Shown here: piece after piece, positions 34,019 through 43,758 of the stretch | Layout: each line of letters begins with the position of its first letter | Position numbering within the stretch: position 1 is the first letter of the stretch | Source of the DNA: Petrimonas sp. IBARAKI | GTDB lineage: Bacteria; Bacteroidota; Bacteroidia; Bacteroidales; Dysgonomonadaceae | Assembly (NCBI GenBank): GCA_002356435.2 | Contig: AP018040.2 | Span: 1,798,001 to 1,862,000, forward strand | Length of the DNA stretch: 64,000 bases | Direction of reading: 5' to 3' | Program-made: the position numbers and the translations under genes | The notes under the pieces: generated by a model | The model's database searches: none | Seen by the model: the letters and a program-made list of their open reading frames with translations, nothing else | What the model was told of the DNA's origin: nothing

Positions 34019-34921
34019 ATGCCCAAGCTCAAACACTGGTTAATGGTTGCACATCCCTGGTCCTGGCCCGCGTCGGGATCACCGGTAATGATCGCTTTTT
34101 CGTACGTGTTTTACATGTACAAAACCGGTGTTGTGGCTGAAGTGAATTGGCTCTTTGGCATGCTAGCGATAATCGGAGCAGTAATATTTCATGCAGCCGG
34201 AAACCTCATCAGTGAATATCACGATTACGTAAGAGGAGTGGATAAACTGGAAAAAACAGGCCCCGTACGCCTTATCGTTCTCGGTATCTTTGAACCGAAG
34301 CCGGTGTTGCTGTACGGGTACTTGGTACTGTCTGCAGGTATCCTCCTGGGTATTTACCTGTTGGTAAACACAGGGTTTCCTTTGCTTATTATAGGAACAA
34401 TAGGGATTATCAGCTCCACACTTTATTATAAGTTCAAGTATGCCGGTATGAGTGACTTGGTAATATTCATCTGTTATGGATTGTCTATCACTTTAGGCGT
34501 GGTGTATGTCATGACAACGGAACTCTACTGGCCGATATTGCTGATCAGCACACCCGTGGGAATGCTTATCGTAGCTATACTGCACGCTAACAATACCCGC
34601 GATATGCTTCAGGACAAGGAAGCCGGCATTAAAACGCAGGCGATGAAGTTGGGGCTGGAGGGATCGCAAATAGTGTATCAAACGTTGTTGCTGGTGGCTT
34701 ATCTTATAGTAGCTATTGCCGTAATGATGCGTTTTCTGCATCCTGTTGTTTTTGTGGTGCTCGTTACTTTTCCATTGGCCATAAAAAACATCAAACTCAT
34801 GAAAACAGCTACTGTTGACAACCTGGTAAAAATACAGTTTCTCGATACCCACACTGCAAAACTGGTATTGATGTTCAGCGTGCTGTTATCGGCGGCAAAC
34901 TTTATCGCGCCGTTTGTCTAG
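34019..34921 (+). CDS. menA: UbiA-family prenyltransferase, MenA-like
   Basis: A 300-residue integral membrane protein with about eight or nine helices. It carries both aspartate motifs of the UbiA superfamily: NLISEYHDYVRGVDK (near residue 62) and NNTRDMLQDKEAGIKT (near 191). The pattern is closest to 1,4-dihydroxy-2-naphthoate prenyltransferase of menaquinone synthesis, consistent with an anaerobe using menaquinone. Other UbiA members remain possible since no men genes flank it. It starts 15 bases after mutA and is followed by mutB, an unusual insertion in a mutAB pair. Confidence 0.78.
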   Translation: MPKLKHWLMVAHPWSWPASGSPVMIAFSYVFYMYKTGVVAEVNWLFGMLAIIGAVIFHAAGNLISEYHDYVRGVDKLEKTGPVRLIVLGIFEPKPVLLYGYLVLSAGILLGIYLLVNTGFPLLIIGTIGIISSTLYYKFKYAGMSDLVIFICYGLSITLGVVYVMTTELYWPILLISTPVGMLIVAILHANNTRDMLQDKEAGIKTQAMKLGLEGSQIVYQTLLLVAYLIVAIAVMMRFLHPVVFVVLVTFPLAIKNIKLMKTATVDNLVKIQFLDTHTAKLVLMFSVLLSAANFIAPFV

Positions 34922-35023
34922 ACAAAAAGAAACAAGAATCAAGACATTGGGCTTGGATTGATAGGAAAAATAGTATACGATTAAAGATAAAGTACATTTC
35001 ATACAGAAAAAATAATATTTAAA

Positions 35024-35057
35024 AGTCTTGGCTCTTGAATTTAAGAGTCCTGGCTCT
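35024..35057 (+). repeat. Short tandem near-repeat before mutB
   Basis: AGTCTTGGCTCT (35024-35035) recurs as AGTCCTGGCTCT (35046-35057), one mismatch, 22 bases apart, ending 14 bases before the mutB ATG. CTCTT/AAGAG within the unit can also form a small hairpin. Confidence 0.5.
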
Positions 35058-35071
35058 AAAAAAGAAAAAAC

Positions 35072-37222
35072 ATGAAACCTGATTTCAAAAGTATTGATTT
35101 TAAATCGGCTGGCTTTGAAGCAACAGACGTTGCCGGGTGGGCTGAGAAAAATGAAATAAAAGCCGATTGGCTTACACCGGAACAAATTCCGGTAAAACCT
35201 GTATACACAAGGGAAGATCTCGAAGGAATGGAACATCTCGGATATGCTGCCGGAGTGGAGCCTTTCTTGCGTGGACCTTATTCTACCATGTATGTAATGC
35301 GTCCGTGGACTATTCGTCAATATGCCGGATTTTCTACCGCCGAAGAGTCCAATGCCTTTTATCGCCGCAACCTGGCTTCGGGCCAAAAAGGATTGTCCGT
35401 TGCTTTCGATCTACCCACACACCGTGGATATGATGCCAACAACGAGCGTGTGGTAGGCGATGTGGGCAAAGCTGGGGTATCGATTTGTTCGGTGGAAGAC
35501 ATGAAAATTCTTTTCGATGGAATTCCGCTTAACAAGATGTCTGTTTCCATGACCATGAACGGGGCTGTGTTACCCATCCTGGCTTTCTATATTGTTGCGG
35601 CACAGGAACAGGGAGCTAATCTGGAAGAGATGGCTGGAACGATTCAGAACGATATCCTGAAAGAATTTATGGTGCGAAACACCTACATCTATCCACCCGA
35701 ATTCTCCATGAAAATCATTGCCGATATTTTTGAGTTTACGTCACAGAAGATGCCGAAGTTCAACTCTATTTCCATTTCGGGATACCATATGCAGGAAGCA
35801 GGAGCGACAGCCGATATAGAACTGGCTTATACCTTGGCTGATGGTATTGAGTACCTGCGTGCTGGAATCAACGCGGGCATCAATATCGATGCTTTTGCTC
35901 CCCGCTTGTCGTTCTTCTGGGCCATTGGTATGAACCACTTCATGGAAATTGCCAAAATGAGGGCAGCCAGGCTGCTTTGGGCAAAGATTGTGAAAAGCAT
36001 GGGCGCGAAGAACCCAAAATCGATGGCGTTAAGAACCCATTCGCAGACATCAGGTTGGTCGTTGACCGAACAAGACCCGTTCAACAATGTGGGACGTACT
36101 TGTATCGAAGCTATGGCGGCTGCTCTGGGACACACGCAATCGTTGCACACAAATGCATTGGACGAGGCCATCGCTCTGCCGACCGACTTCTCGGCCCGTA
36201 TTGCCCGTAACACGCAAATCTATATCCAGGAAGAAACGCAGATCACCAAACAGGTTGACCCGTGGGCAGGCTCCTATTACGTGGAATCGCTTACCCAGGA
36301 ACTGGTGGACAAAGCGTGGGCGTTGATTCAGGAAATTGAGAAACTGGGCGGAATGGCTAAGGCTATTGAAACGGGTGTTCCCAAAATGCGTATTGAAGAG
36401 GCTGCCGCACGTACTCAAGCCCGTATCGATTCGGGAGCACAGAAGATAATCGGTGTAAACGTTTGCCGGCTGGAGAAAGAAGACCCCATCGATATTCTTG
36501 AAGTGGATAATACCGAAGTACGGAAACAGCAAATTTCCCGGTTGGAACAACTTAAGGCCGGACGAGATAACGAAGCGGTGCGCAAAGCGCTGGACGCCAT
36601 TACCAAATGCGTGGAAACTAAACAGGGAAATCTCCTTGAACTATCGGTCGAAGCAGCACGGGTTCGCGCTACACTGGGCGAAATATCCGATGCCTGCGAA
36701 AAAGTTGTAGGACGTTATAATGCAGTAATCAGAACAATTTCAGGAGTGTATTCAGCAGAATCAAAATCAGACGCCACGCTCGAGGAAGCACGTGCGATGA
36801 CCGAAAAATTTGCCAGGAAAGAAGGCCGCCAGCCGAGAATCATGGTGGCAAAAATGGGACAGGACGGACACGACCGTGGAGCAAAAGTGGTTGCTACGGG
36901 TTATGCCGACTGCGGTTTCGATGTGGATATGGGACCGCTCTTCCAGACTCCGGCAGAAGCTGCCCGCCAGGCCGTAGAAAACGATGTTCACGTGCTGGGC
37001 GTATCTTCGTTGGCAGCCGGACATAAAACGCTTGTTCCTCAGGTCATTGAAGAACTGGCTAAATTAGGCCGTCCCGATATTATCGTTATCGCCGGTGGTG
37101 TAATTCCCGCCCAGGATTACGATTTCCTTTACAAGGCAGGGGTTGCCGCTATTTTTGGCCCGGGCTCCCCGGTGGCGAAATCGGCCATCCAGATTGTAAA
37201 GATCTTGTTGGGAGAAGAATGA
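35072..37222 (+). CDS. mutB: Methylmalonyl-CoA mutase large (alpha) subunit
   Basis: A 716-residue catalytic subunit binding adenosylcobalamin. The N-terminal barrel carries [19 protein letters not shown] and [14 protein letters not shown]; the C-terminal B12 domain (from about residue 585) has the cobalamin-binding DGHDRG at 598-603 (Asp598, His600, Gly603), with SSLAAGH and GGVIP after it. All key residues are present. With mutA it makes the mutase that runs between succinate and propionate. No epimerase, meaB or decarboxylase gene is seen nearby. A strong terminator follows. Confidence 0.97.
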   Translation: MKPDFKSIDFKSAGFEATDVAGWAEKNEIKADWLTPEQIPVKPVYTREDLEGMEHLGYAAGVEPFLRGPYSTMYVMRPWTIRQYAGFSTAEESNAFYRRNLASGQKGLSVAFDLPTHRGYDANNERVVGDVGKAGVSICSVEDMKILFDGIPLNKMSVSMTMNGAVLPILAFYIVAAQEQGANLEEMAGTIQNDILKEFMVRNTYIYPPEFSMKIIADIFEFTSQKMPKFNSISISGYHMQEAGATADIELAYTLADGIEYLRAGINAGINIDAFAPRLSFFWAIGMNHFMEIAKMRAARLLWAKIVKSMGAKNPKSMALRTHSQTSGWSLTEQDPFNNVGRTCIEAMAAALGHTQSLHTNALDEAIALPTDFSARIARNTQIYIQEETQITKQVDPWAGSYYVESLTQELVDKAWALIQEIEKLGGMAKAIETGVPKMRIEEAAARTQARIDSGAQKIIGVNVCRLEKEDPIDILEVDNTEVRKQQISRLEQLKAGRDNEAVRKALDAITKCVETKQGNLLELSVEAARVRATLGEISDACEKVVGRYNAVIRTISGVYSAESKSDATLEEARAMTEKFARKEGRQPRIMVAKMGQDGHDRGAKVVATGYADCGFDVDMGPLFQTPAEAARQAVENDVHVLGVSSLAAGHKTLVPQVIEELAKLGRPDIIVIAGGVIPAQDYDFLYKAGVAAIFGPGSPVAKSAIQIVKILLGEE

Positions 37223-37266
37223 TAGGAATTACAATTCTCGATTTCGGAATTGGGTTTTAACAAGTT

Positions 37267-37306
37267 GCGGGTTGCGAAACTTTTTTCGTAATCCGCATTT
37301 TTTTTT
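37267..37306 (+). terminator. Rho-independent terminator after mutB
   Basis: GCGGGTTGCG (37267-37276) pairs along all ten positions, with two G-U pairs, with CGTAATCCGC (37287-37296), followed by nine T residues (37298-37306). Confidence 0.85.
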
Positions 37307-37316
37307 ATGAAATGAT

Positions 37317-37324
37317 TAACTTTG
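37317..37324 (+). promoter_or_regulatory. -7 box for corA
   Basis: TAACTTTG, a perfect TAnnTTTG box 18 bases before the corA ATG, right after the mutB terminator. Confidence 0.5.
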
Positions 37325-37342
37325 TGAAAATCCTAAATTTTT

Positions 37343-38407
37343 ATGCCTTATATTCCACATAAGAAGAAAGAAGACATTGGCCTTTCACCCTATGAATTGA
37401 AATTCAGAGGGAAAAAGAAAGCCGAAGACATACGTGTTCAGGTCATCGATTTTGACCTGGAAGGGGTACGTGAAACGGAAATAAAAGATACCGGGGAACT
37501 GAGGAAGTATTTGAGCTCTGATTCCATCACCTGGATAAACGTTGACGGATTGCACAACGAACAAATTATCCGTGATTTGTCGGATATCTTTTCTATTCCC
37601 GCTGATATCCTCTCGGATGTGATGGAGCCATCGTCCCGTCCACAGGCGGAGGAGTTTGATAACGGTTTCTTCGTTTCCATAAAGATGATGGAGTTTAATG
37701 AGAAAAAGAACAGAGTGTCGGTCGATAACCTGAGTCTTATCGTGATGGACAAGATTCTTGTCACTTTTCAGGAAGAAAAAGGCGATGTGTTTGAACCTGT
37801 CCGGGAAAGGATCCGCAAGCACAAAACTAAAATCCGCACATCCGGATCCGATTATCTGGCGTTCACCCTGCTGGATGTCGTGATCGATAATTATATCTAT
37901 ATTTTAGGTGTTTACGGCGAAAAAGTGGAAACACTTGAAGGAAAACTTATTCTGGACACCAATAAAGAAACACTTAAGATAATCAACCTTTTTAAACACG
38001 AGCTCAATAATTTACGTGTTGATATAAAACCGGCAAAAGAAATGATTATGGGACTGGTGAAACTGGATACGGATTTTATACAGGAGGAAAACGAAAAGCA
38101 TTACAAAGAGCTTCAGGACAATATCAATCAGGCAGTTGACCTGCTTGATTATTACCGCGAAGTACTTTACGATGAATTAAACATGTACCATTCATCGATG
38201 AGTACAAAACTCAATGACACCATGACCGTACTCACCATTTTTTCGGTGATTTTTATCCCGTTAACTTTTATTGTGGGTGTTTACGGAATGAATTTTGATA
38301 ATTTTCCCGAGTTGCACTGGAAATACGGATACTTTATCGTCTGGGGCATAATGTTACTCATTGTCGCCGGGATGATTGGGTATTTTAAAAAGAGAAAATG
38401 GTTTTAA
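37343..38407 (+). CDS. corA: CorA magnesium/cobalt channel
   Basis: A 354-residue CorA-type channel for divalent metals. A long soluble N-terminal funnel with helices (residues about 1-290) is followed by two C-terminal transmembrane helices, the first ending in the signature YGMNF (Gly315-Met316-Asn317) and a short loop [10 protein letters not shown] before the second; the basic tail KKRKWF ends the protein. All is normal for the family. Magnesium is the likely main ion. Confidence 0.94.
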   Translation: MPYIPHKKKEDIGLSPYELKFRGKKKAEDIRVQVIDFDLEGVRETEIKDTGELRKYLSSDSITWINVDGLHNEQIIRDLSDIFSIPADILSDVMEPSSRPQAEEFDNGFFVSIKMMEFNEKKNRVSVDNLSLIVMDKILVTFQEEKGDVFEPVRERIRKHKTKIRTSGSDYLAFTLLDVVIDNYIYILGVYGEKVETLEGKLILDTNKETLKIINLFKHELNNLRVDIKPAKEMIMGLVKLDTDFIQEENEKHYKELQDNINQAVDLLDYYREVLYDELNMYHSSMSTKLNDTMTVLTIFSVIFIPLTFIVGVYGMNFDNFPELHWKYGYFIVWGIMLLIVAGMIGYFKKRKWF

Positions 38408-38420
38408 TCGATTGAAAAAA

Positions 38421-38915
38421 ATGAAAATTAAATGGGTAAAAGCCGATATAACCCGACTGGAAGTGGACGCTGTTGTAAATGCTGCAAACAGTATGTTATT
38501 GGGTGGAGGTGGGGTAGACGGGGCGATCCACCGTGCTGCAGGGCCGGAGTTGCTGGAAGAGTGCAGAACGTTGAACGGTTGTGAAACCGGAAAAGCTAAA
38601 ATAACCCGTGGTTACCGGTTGCCGGTAAAACACGTTATACATACGGTAGGACCCGTTTGGCACGGTGGAAGCCGAAACGAAGAGAGTCTGCTGAAGGAGT
38701 GTTATGTAAATTCACTTAAACTTGCCGATGAGCAAGGATTGAAATCGATAGCCTTTCCCAACATCAGTACCGGGGTTTACCGGTTTCCGAAGGAAAGAGC
38801 AGCTGAAATAGCTGTGGATGCAGTGAAAAATTTTCCGGCTAAATTTGTGGAAGAAGTTACTTTCGTGTGTTTTGATGAAGAGAATTTTGAAATTTATAAG
38901 CGGCGATTGGAATAG
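38421..38915 (+). CDS. Macro-domain ADP-ribose hydrolase
   Basis: A 164-residue single macro domain, of the YmdB/MacroD group that removes or hydrolyses ADP-ribose or O-acetyl-ADP-ribose. Seen: [20 protein letters not shown] at the start, [14 protein letters not shown] as the phosphate-binding loop, and [17 protein letters not shown]. The start at 38421 gives the standard N-terminus; the frame also opens inside corA upstream. It follows corA by 13 bases and is probably co-transcribed. Confidence 0.92.
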   Translation: MKIKWVKADITRLEVDAVVNAANSMLLGGGGVDGAIHRAAGPELLEECRTLNGCETGKAKITRGYRLPVKHVIHTVGPVWHGGSRNEESLLKECYVNSLKLADEQGLKSIAFPNISTGVYRFPKERAAEIAVDAVKNFPAKFVEEVTFVCFDEENFEIYKRRLE

Positions 38916-38927
38916 AATATTTTTTAT

Positions 38928-39638
38928 TTACTTCCCATTAATTTCTTCCATAAACGCTTTGCGGTAAGTTTCACCGATAGGGATTTCGTGCTTTCCGATG
39001 ATAATGCGGTTTTTTTCTACCCGGACAATCTTATCGCGATTCACGATAAACGACCGATGTACGCGAATAAACCGTGTAGCTGGCAATTCATCTTCCATCG
39101 ATTTCATACTCATGAGCGTAAGGATGGGCTTGGGATCTTTACCGGTGAAAATTTTAATATAATCTTTCAACCCCTCAACCAATAGGATGTCATCAAAAAG
39201 GACATGCACCAGCTTATAGTCGGAGCGGACGAAAATTCCCGAAACTTCAGATTCTCCCTTCTCCTCCGAAGCGGCTTTCATTTCAAACCATTCCAATGCC
39301 TTTTTCGAAGCACTTAAAAATTCGGAGTAGGAGAAAGGTTTCAGTAGATAATCCAAAGCATTGACCTTGTACCCATCCAGAGCATATTCGCTGAAAGCGG
39401 TAGTGAAAATAATACGAGTGTTTTTATCCAGGAACCGCGCAAATTCCATGCCGTTCACTTCAGGCATTTGAATGTCGAGAAAAATCACATCTATGCGCTC
39501 GTTGGGCATATTGTTCATTGCCTGTATGGCGCTGGAGTATTTGCCGGTCGAGTTTAAAAAAGGTGTTTTCTGAACATAAGAATCAAGTAATCCCAATGCC
39601 AGTGGCTCATCGTCAACTATCCAGCAATTCAGTTTCAT
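38928..39638 (-). CDS. LytTR-family response regulator
   Basis: A 236-residue regulator: receiver domain (1-120) with acidic pocket Asp9/Asp10, phosphoacceptor Asp55 (IFLDIQMPEVNG) and the conserved Lys in LLKPFSYSEF; then a LytTR DNA-binding domain (about 140-236) with IFVRSDYKLVHVLFDDILLV and FIRVHRSFIVNRDKI. It would bind direct repeats upstream of its targets. It starts 7 bases after the histidine kinase stop and is its clear partner. Confidence 0.93.
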   Translation of the reverse strand: MKLNCWIVDDEPLALGLLDSYVQKTPFLNSTGKYSSAIQAMNNMPNERIDVIFLDIQMPEVNGMEFARFLDKNTRIIFTTAFSEYALDGYKVNALDYLLKPFSYSEFLSASKKALEWFEMKAASEEKGESEVSGIFVRSDYKLVHVLFDDILLVEGLKDYIKIFTGKDPKPILTLMSMKSMEDELPATRFIRVHRSFIVNRDKIVRVEKNRIIIGKHEIPIGETYRKAFMEEINGK

Positions 39639-39645
39639 AACGTTA

Positions 39646-40719
39646 TTAATCTTCTTTCGTATTGATGATCAAAGTGGTGGAGTAGGTGTCTCCGGTAACT
39701 TCGGAATCCCATTGATACCGCCCTGGATAAGCCATTTCCAACCGTTTTTTAACGAGCCCTAGTCCGATTCCGCTACCGCTCTTGTCTGCCTCCGACTTGG
39801 GATAGTAACTGTTCCGGGAAACAAATTCGATTTTTCCATCGGGTGTTTCCGACAAAGAAATATCGATAAATGATGGTTTATCACCGCTGATCCCGTGTTT
39901 AAAAGCATTTTCAATCAAAGATATAAAAATTAACGGTGCTATGGGTGTACCGCTGTTTGTTTTTACTGAAAGTTGTGTGTTCAGCTTTACATTTTCAGAC
40001 AGCCTGATCCGCATCAGGTCAACGTAATTTTTGATAAAATCCACTTCCTGATGCAAAGGAACAAGCGGTTTGTCGTTGTCGTAAAGGATGTGACGCAATA
40101 GTTTACTCAAATCTAGCACAGCCTGTTGTGCTTTGGAAGGATTAAATTCCACCAGCGCATAGATGTTATTGAGGGTGTTGAGCAGAAAGTGAGGGCTGAT
40201 CTGATTTTTCATGTTTTGTAATTCAGCTTCCGATTTTGCTTTTTCCAGCTCTTTCCGCTCACTCTCCACTTCAAACCAACGAAAAGTCATTTTCAGGGCA
40301 ACGCTTAATCCCATCATGGTTACTAAAGTAGTTAAGTTCCGGATGACAAAAAGCCAGGGCGAAGGCCTGAATTTACGGCCACCGCGTCGCGGCATATGTT
40401 CCGGGCTTATCCATCGCAACAAATCATTTCCAAAATGCATGAGTACGGCAGCGGCAACGATCAACAGCAAGTTATAGAAAATGAATTCCCTTGTTCTCCC
40501 TTTAAATAAAAACTGTTTTATCAGCAGAAAATAATTGATATAGAAAACCAGCAACAACCCCAATGTATCGGGTGTTGAACGGATGAACAGGTCCCAGCGA
40601 AAAAGCCTTTCCCGGTCAATAAAAAAATAGGGTGCAACCACAATCATGCTCCACAATAAAATGTGCACAAGAATGACTGCGTATGTATTGGTCGTGTTGT
40701 TCCTGATGCGATTTTCCAT
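39646..40719 (-). CDS. LytS/YehU-type sensor histidine kinase
   Basis: A 357-residue kinase with about four N-terminal transmembrane helices (residues about 15-145) and no large outer sensor, a linker helix, the His_kinase box NQISPHFLLNTLNNIYALVE with phosphoacceptor His177, and an ATPase domain with LIENAFKHG and GSGIGLGLVKKRL. It lies between the outer-membrane barrel gene (47-base gap) and the LytTR regulator (7-base gap), so the system probably controls or senses that protein. Confidence 0.92.
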   Translation of the reverse strand: MENRIRNNTTNTYAVILVHILLWSMIVVAPYFFIDRERLFRWDLFIRSTPDTLGLLLVFYINYFLLIKQFLFKGRTREFIFYNLLLIVAAAVLMHFGNDLLRWISPEHMPRRGGRKFRPSPWLFVIRNLTTLVTMMGLSVALKMTFRWFEVESERKELEKAKSEAELQNMKNQISPHFLLNTLNNIYALVEFNPSKAQQAVLDLSKLLRHILYDNDKPLVPLHQEVDFIKNYVDLMRIRLSENVKLNTQLSVKTNSGTPIAPLIFISLIENAFKHGISGDKPSFIDISLSETPDGKIEFVSRNSYYPKSEADKSGSGIGLGLVKKRLEMAYPGRYQWDSEVTGDTYSTTLIINTKED

Positions 40720-40766
40720 TGTAAATCCAGTTTAAAATTTGGGTAATTAAAGGTGTCTCCGTAGCA

Positions 40767-43550
40767 TTAACCGCCATGGCCACGTCCAAAACCTCTTCCG
40801 GGACCGGGACCGTGCTGAGGCATCATGTCTTCTCGTGTTGCTCCATTTTTAAAAATATTGAAACGATAAACAAAGTGCACCATGAAGTAGGTGGTAAGCG
40901 TGTTGGTTGTTGTGTCACGAATATAGTTGGACGTCACAGATCTACTGATGTTGCTACGTTGTTGCAGAATATCATATATCTTTAAACGGATGGTGCCGTT
41001 CTTTTGTTTAAACAATTGCTTCTGAATGGAAGCATTCCATAACCACTCGTCTTGCGTAAAACCATCGGAATAACCTGAATTGGTACTGTAGTTGATATCG
41101 CTCTCAATGGACATATCCCAGGGAAGGTAAAGGGTGGTATTGGCATTTCCCCCGTAGTTCAGGAACTCCTGGTCGCGTTGTCCTTCCAGGCTGTTTTTTA
41201 CTTTATTATAGCTAATATTACCGCGGATCCCAAAGTCTATCAGGTCCGACCGGTAGTTTAACCCGAGCGTTTCACCCAGATTGAGCCTGCGGCTCAGGTT
41301 TTTCTCCAGATTAGAGAAACCGTTTGCATGATTATAGCTGGCAAATGACATGGAGAAAACAGAGAATCTGATGTTCTTCAACGGGATATTCATCATCATA
41401 CGGCCGTTGGCATTCCAGTTCCCTGTCACGTTTTCATACGTGGTTTCCCTGCGTCCCGTTTCCCGGTCGGTCATGGTGGATGAGACAATATCATTAGTCA
41501 GGTAACGGATGTCTCCAAAAAAACCCATGGAACGGTTCTTCTCGGGATTAAAATTCTGGTAACGAAGGTTTAGCCGGTGTTCAAAAGAAGGCTTCAAATC
41601 GGGATTCCCATAAGTGATGTTCAGCGGGTTCGAAACATCCACCACCGGAGACAGTTGGGTTACCGAAGGTTGATCGGTATTGCCAAAATAACGGAGCCTC
41701 AGGTTATGCTGTCGTGTCCATCTGTAGTTGAACTGCGCCATGGGTGCATAATTGACCACATCTCGGGTAAAATCACTGATTTTATTGTCTCCTATAAACG
41801 TTTTGCTTTGTGAGCTTGAAGGTTGTACAGAGAACCCAATCGTATAATCGTACTTCTGACGAACAGACTGAAAGTTAAACTCAATCTCCTGATTGGTGAA
41901 ATTATTTTCCAGACGTTTGCTGTACTGTTCATCTAAAACCGTGTAATTACCTGACTCATCCTTAACACGGGTATCTTTATCCGATCCGGAAATATTTTGG
42001 CGATACTGATAGGCAAACTGAATAGCGTTGTTGTTTCCCAACGGCTCAACGTAAGATACATAACCGCGCCAGTTTTTGGAATCATTGGTATTGACAAACC
42101 GCTGATCAATAAGGTCATCGGGTTTCGTCCCGTTGTAAAAAGTGTTGGATAGATTTGTCCCTTCATTTTCAGAATCGGACATTCCTCCACGCAACTGGAC
42201 ACTTAATATACGGCCTTTTTTACCGAGTGTACGGCTCACATCCAAACGCGCAGAAAGGTTCTTCCCATCACCCGTGGAATTATATCTTGAATCTCCGTAA
42301 TTTATGGAATCCTCCAGGGTTTCGGTTGTGGTCAGAAAGTCACTGAGCTCAGTCCTTCGATTGTTGTAAACCGATCCTTCAGGATTAAAAATAATTCTTG
42401 TCAACGTATCGGGTGTCCATTCCAGGCGCAGGTCCATGTTGAAATTCTGGCTGTAATTGTTGCTGGAATTATTTTCGTCTTCCAATGTGTTACCACTGCT
42501 GAGAATATTTTGTGTATGTGTTTTGGAAAGTGTATTGTTGTCAGTATTTCCATACCGGAGATTACCGCCGAGCTTCAGTTTATTGGTAAATTGCTGGCTG
42601 AAATTAAAACCTGCATTTCCGGATGTGGTGATTCCGCTTCGTCCGCCAAAGAACATCCTTCTACCTCCACCACCTCCACTTCCAAACATCGAAGATGCCA
42701 AATCGGAAAATCCGGCATTGTTGGTGTTGTTAAAACCACCCAAAACAGTATATTGGTTCTTGTCCTTCATATAATTGACCATCGCATTCCCTTCGTACCG
42801 ATCTTTTGTGCCGTATCCCACAAAGGCGTTACCAAACAAACCTTCTTTCATCCCGGGTTTTACCATCAGGTTGATGATGGTCTCTTCTTCTCCGTCATCA
42901 AATCCGGTCATCTGCGCCATATCTGTTCTCCGGTCAAGGACTTGCAACTTTTCGACCATTTTGGCGGGCAGATTCTTCGAGGCCACTTTCGGGTCAGTGC
43001 TGAAAAACTCTTCACCGTCTACCATGATTTTTTTTATTTCGCGGCCGTTAACGGTTATCTTCCCTTCCGAATCTATTTCAATCCCCGGCATCTTTTTCAG
43101 CAGATCCTCGAGAATAGCACTTTCGGTCACCTTGTACGAGTCAGCATTGTATTCAACGGTATCTCCCCTGACTACAATTTCTGCAGCTTTTGCCGTTACC
43201 ACTGCCGCATCGAGCAGGATATTGTCTGTTCCGAGCTCAACGCTACCTAAATTAGCCGTTCTGTTTGTATTACTGATGGTCACATTACGAAAAAGATCAT
43301 GGTGGCCAACATACGTAACGTGTATAATGTAGTTTCCGTAAGGAACCGATATAGCAAAATTACCTTCCTGATCACTGGCTACTCCGTTGAGATAAAGGCT
43401 ATCTTTCTGATGTAAAATGCGAACATTGGCTTGGGCAACAGGCTCTTTTGTCTCCTGATCGACAATTTTCCCCGTAATTCTTCCGTTATTTTGAGCGAAA
43501 ATTGACACCCCGATGAGTAGTAATCCGATAAATAAAACAAATCTTTTCAT
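40767..43550 (-). CDS. Outer-membrane beta-barrel protein with regulatory-like and plug domains
   Basis: A 927-residue protein with signal peptide (1-19), a carboxypeptidase-regulatory-like domain (about 22-105, NGRITGKIVDQETKEPVAQA), a TonB-plug-like part (ILEDLLKKMPGIEIDSEGKI, then VNGREIKKIMVDGEEFF) and a long outer-membrane barrel of the OMP_b-brl_3 type. The extreme C-terminus is unusual: MMPQHGPGPGRGFGRGHGG, a Gly/Pro/His tail after the last strand. It heads an operon with the histidine kinase and LytTR regulator. The role is unknown; no SusD partner is present. Confidence 0.85.
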   Translation of the reverse strand: MKRFVLFIGLLLIGVSIFAQNNGRITGKIVDQETKEPVAQANVRILHQKDSLYLNGVASDQEGNFAISVPYGNYIIHVTYVGHHDLFRNVTISNTNRTANLGSVELGTDNILLDAAVVTAKAAEIVVRGDTVEYNADSYKVTESAILEDLLKKMPGIEIDSEGKITVNGREIKKIMVDGEEFFSTDPKVASKNLPAKMVEKLQVLDRRTDMAQMTGFDDGEEETIINLMVKPGMKEGLFGNAFVGYGTKDRYEGNAMVNYMKDKNQYTVLGGFNNTNNAGFSDLASSMFGSGGGGGRRMFFGGRSGITTSGNAGFNFSQQFTNKLKLGGNLRYGNTDNNTLSKTHTQNILSSGNTLEDENNSSNNYSQNFNMDLRLEWTPDTLTRIIFNPEGSVYNNRRTELSDFLTTTETLEDSINYGDSRYNSTGDGKNLSARLDVSRTLGKKGRILSVQLRGGMSDSENEGTNLSNTFYNGTKPDDLIDQRFVNTNDSKNWRGYVSYVEPLGNNNAIQFAYQYRQNISGSDKDTRVKDESGNYTVLDEQYSKRLENNFTNQEIEFNFQSVRQKYDYTIGFSVQPSSSQSKTFIGDNKISDFTRDVVNYAPMAQFNYRWTRQHNLRLRYFGNTDQPSVTQLSPVVDVSNPLNITYGNPDLKPSFEHRLNLRYQNFNPEKNRSMGFFGDIRYLTNDIVSSTMTDRETGRRETTYENVTGNWNANGRMMMNIPLKNIRFSVFSMSFASYNHANGFSNLEKNLSRRLNLGETLGLNYRSDLIDFGIRGNISYNKVKNSLEGQRDQEFLNYGGNANTTLYLPWDMSIESDINYSTNSGYSDGFTQDEWLWNASIQKQLFKQKNGTIRLKIYDILQQRSNISRSVTSNYIRDTTTNTLTTYFMVHFVYRFNIFKNGATREDMMPQHGPGPGRGFGRGHGG

Positions 43551-43722
43551 ACGTTTATTAATTTAACTGATTTTGATAAGCGATCGACCAAAACTGTAAA
43601 TTCGCTGTTAAAACCGGAACAAAAATAACCGGATGTCACCTGGATAACAAATGAAATAGACAAACGAGTGGATTGTATCGACGAAATGACGTAAATAACG
43701 GATGAGAAATAAAATTTATTTA

Positions 43723-43730
43723 TACCTTTG
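43723..43730 (+). promoter_or_regulatory. -7 box for the YeiH-like gene
   Basis: TACCTTTG, a perfect TAnnTTTG box 28 bases before the ATG at 43759. This excludes the more distant in-frame ATG at 43702 as start. Confidence 0.55.
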
Positions 43731-43758
43731 GCGAAGAAAATCAAAAATCTCATTCAAA

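Noticed and set aside
34922-35071. A riboswitch in front of mutB
   Set aside because: The gap holds only A/T-rich DNA and a short tandem near-repeat; none of the cobalamin riboswitch landmarks are there.
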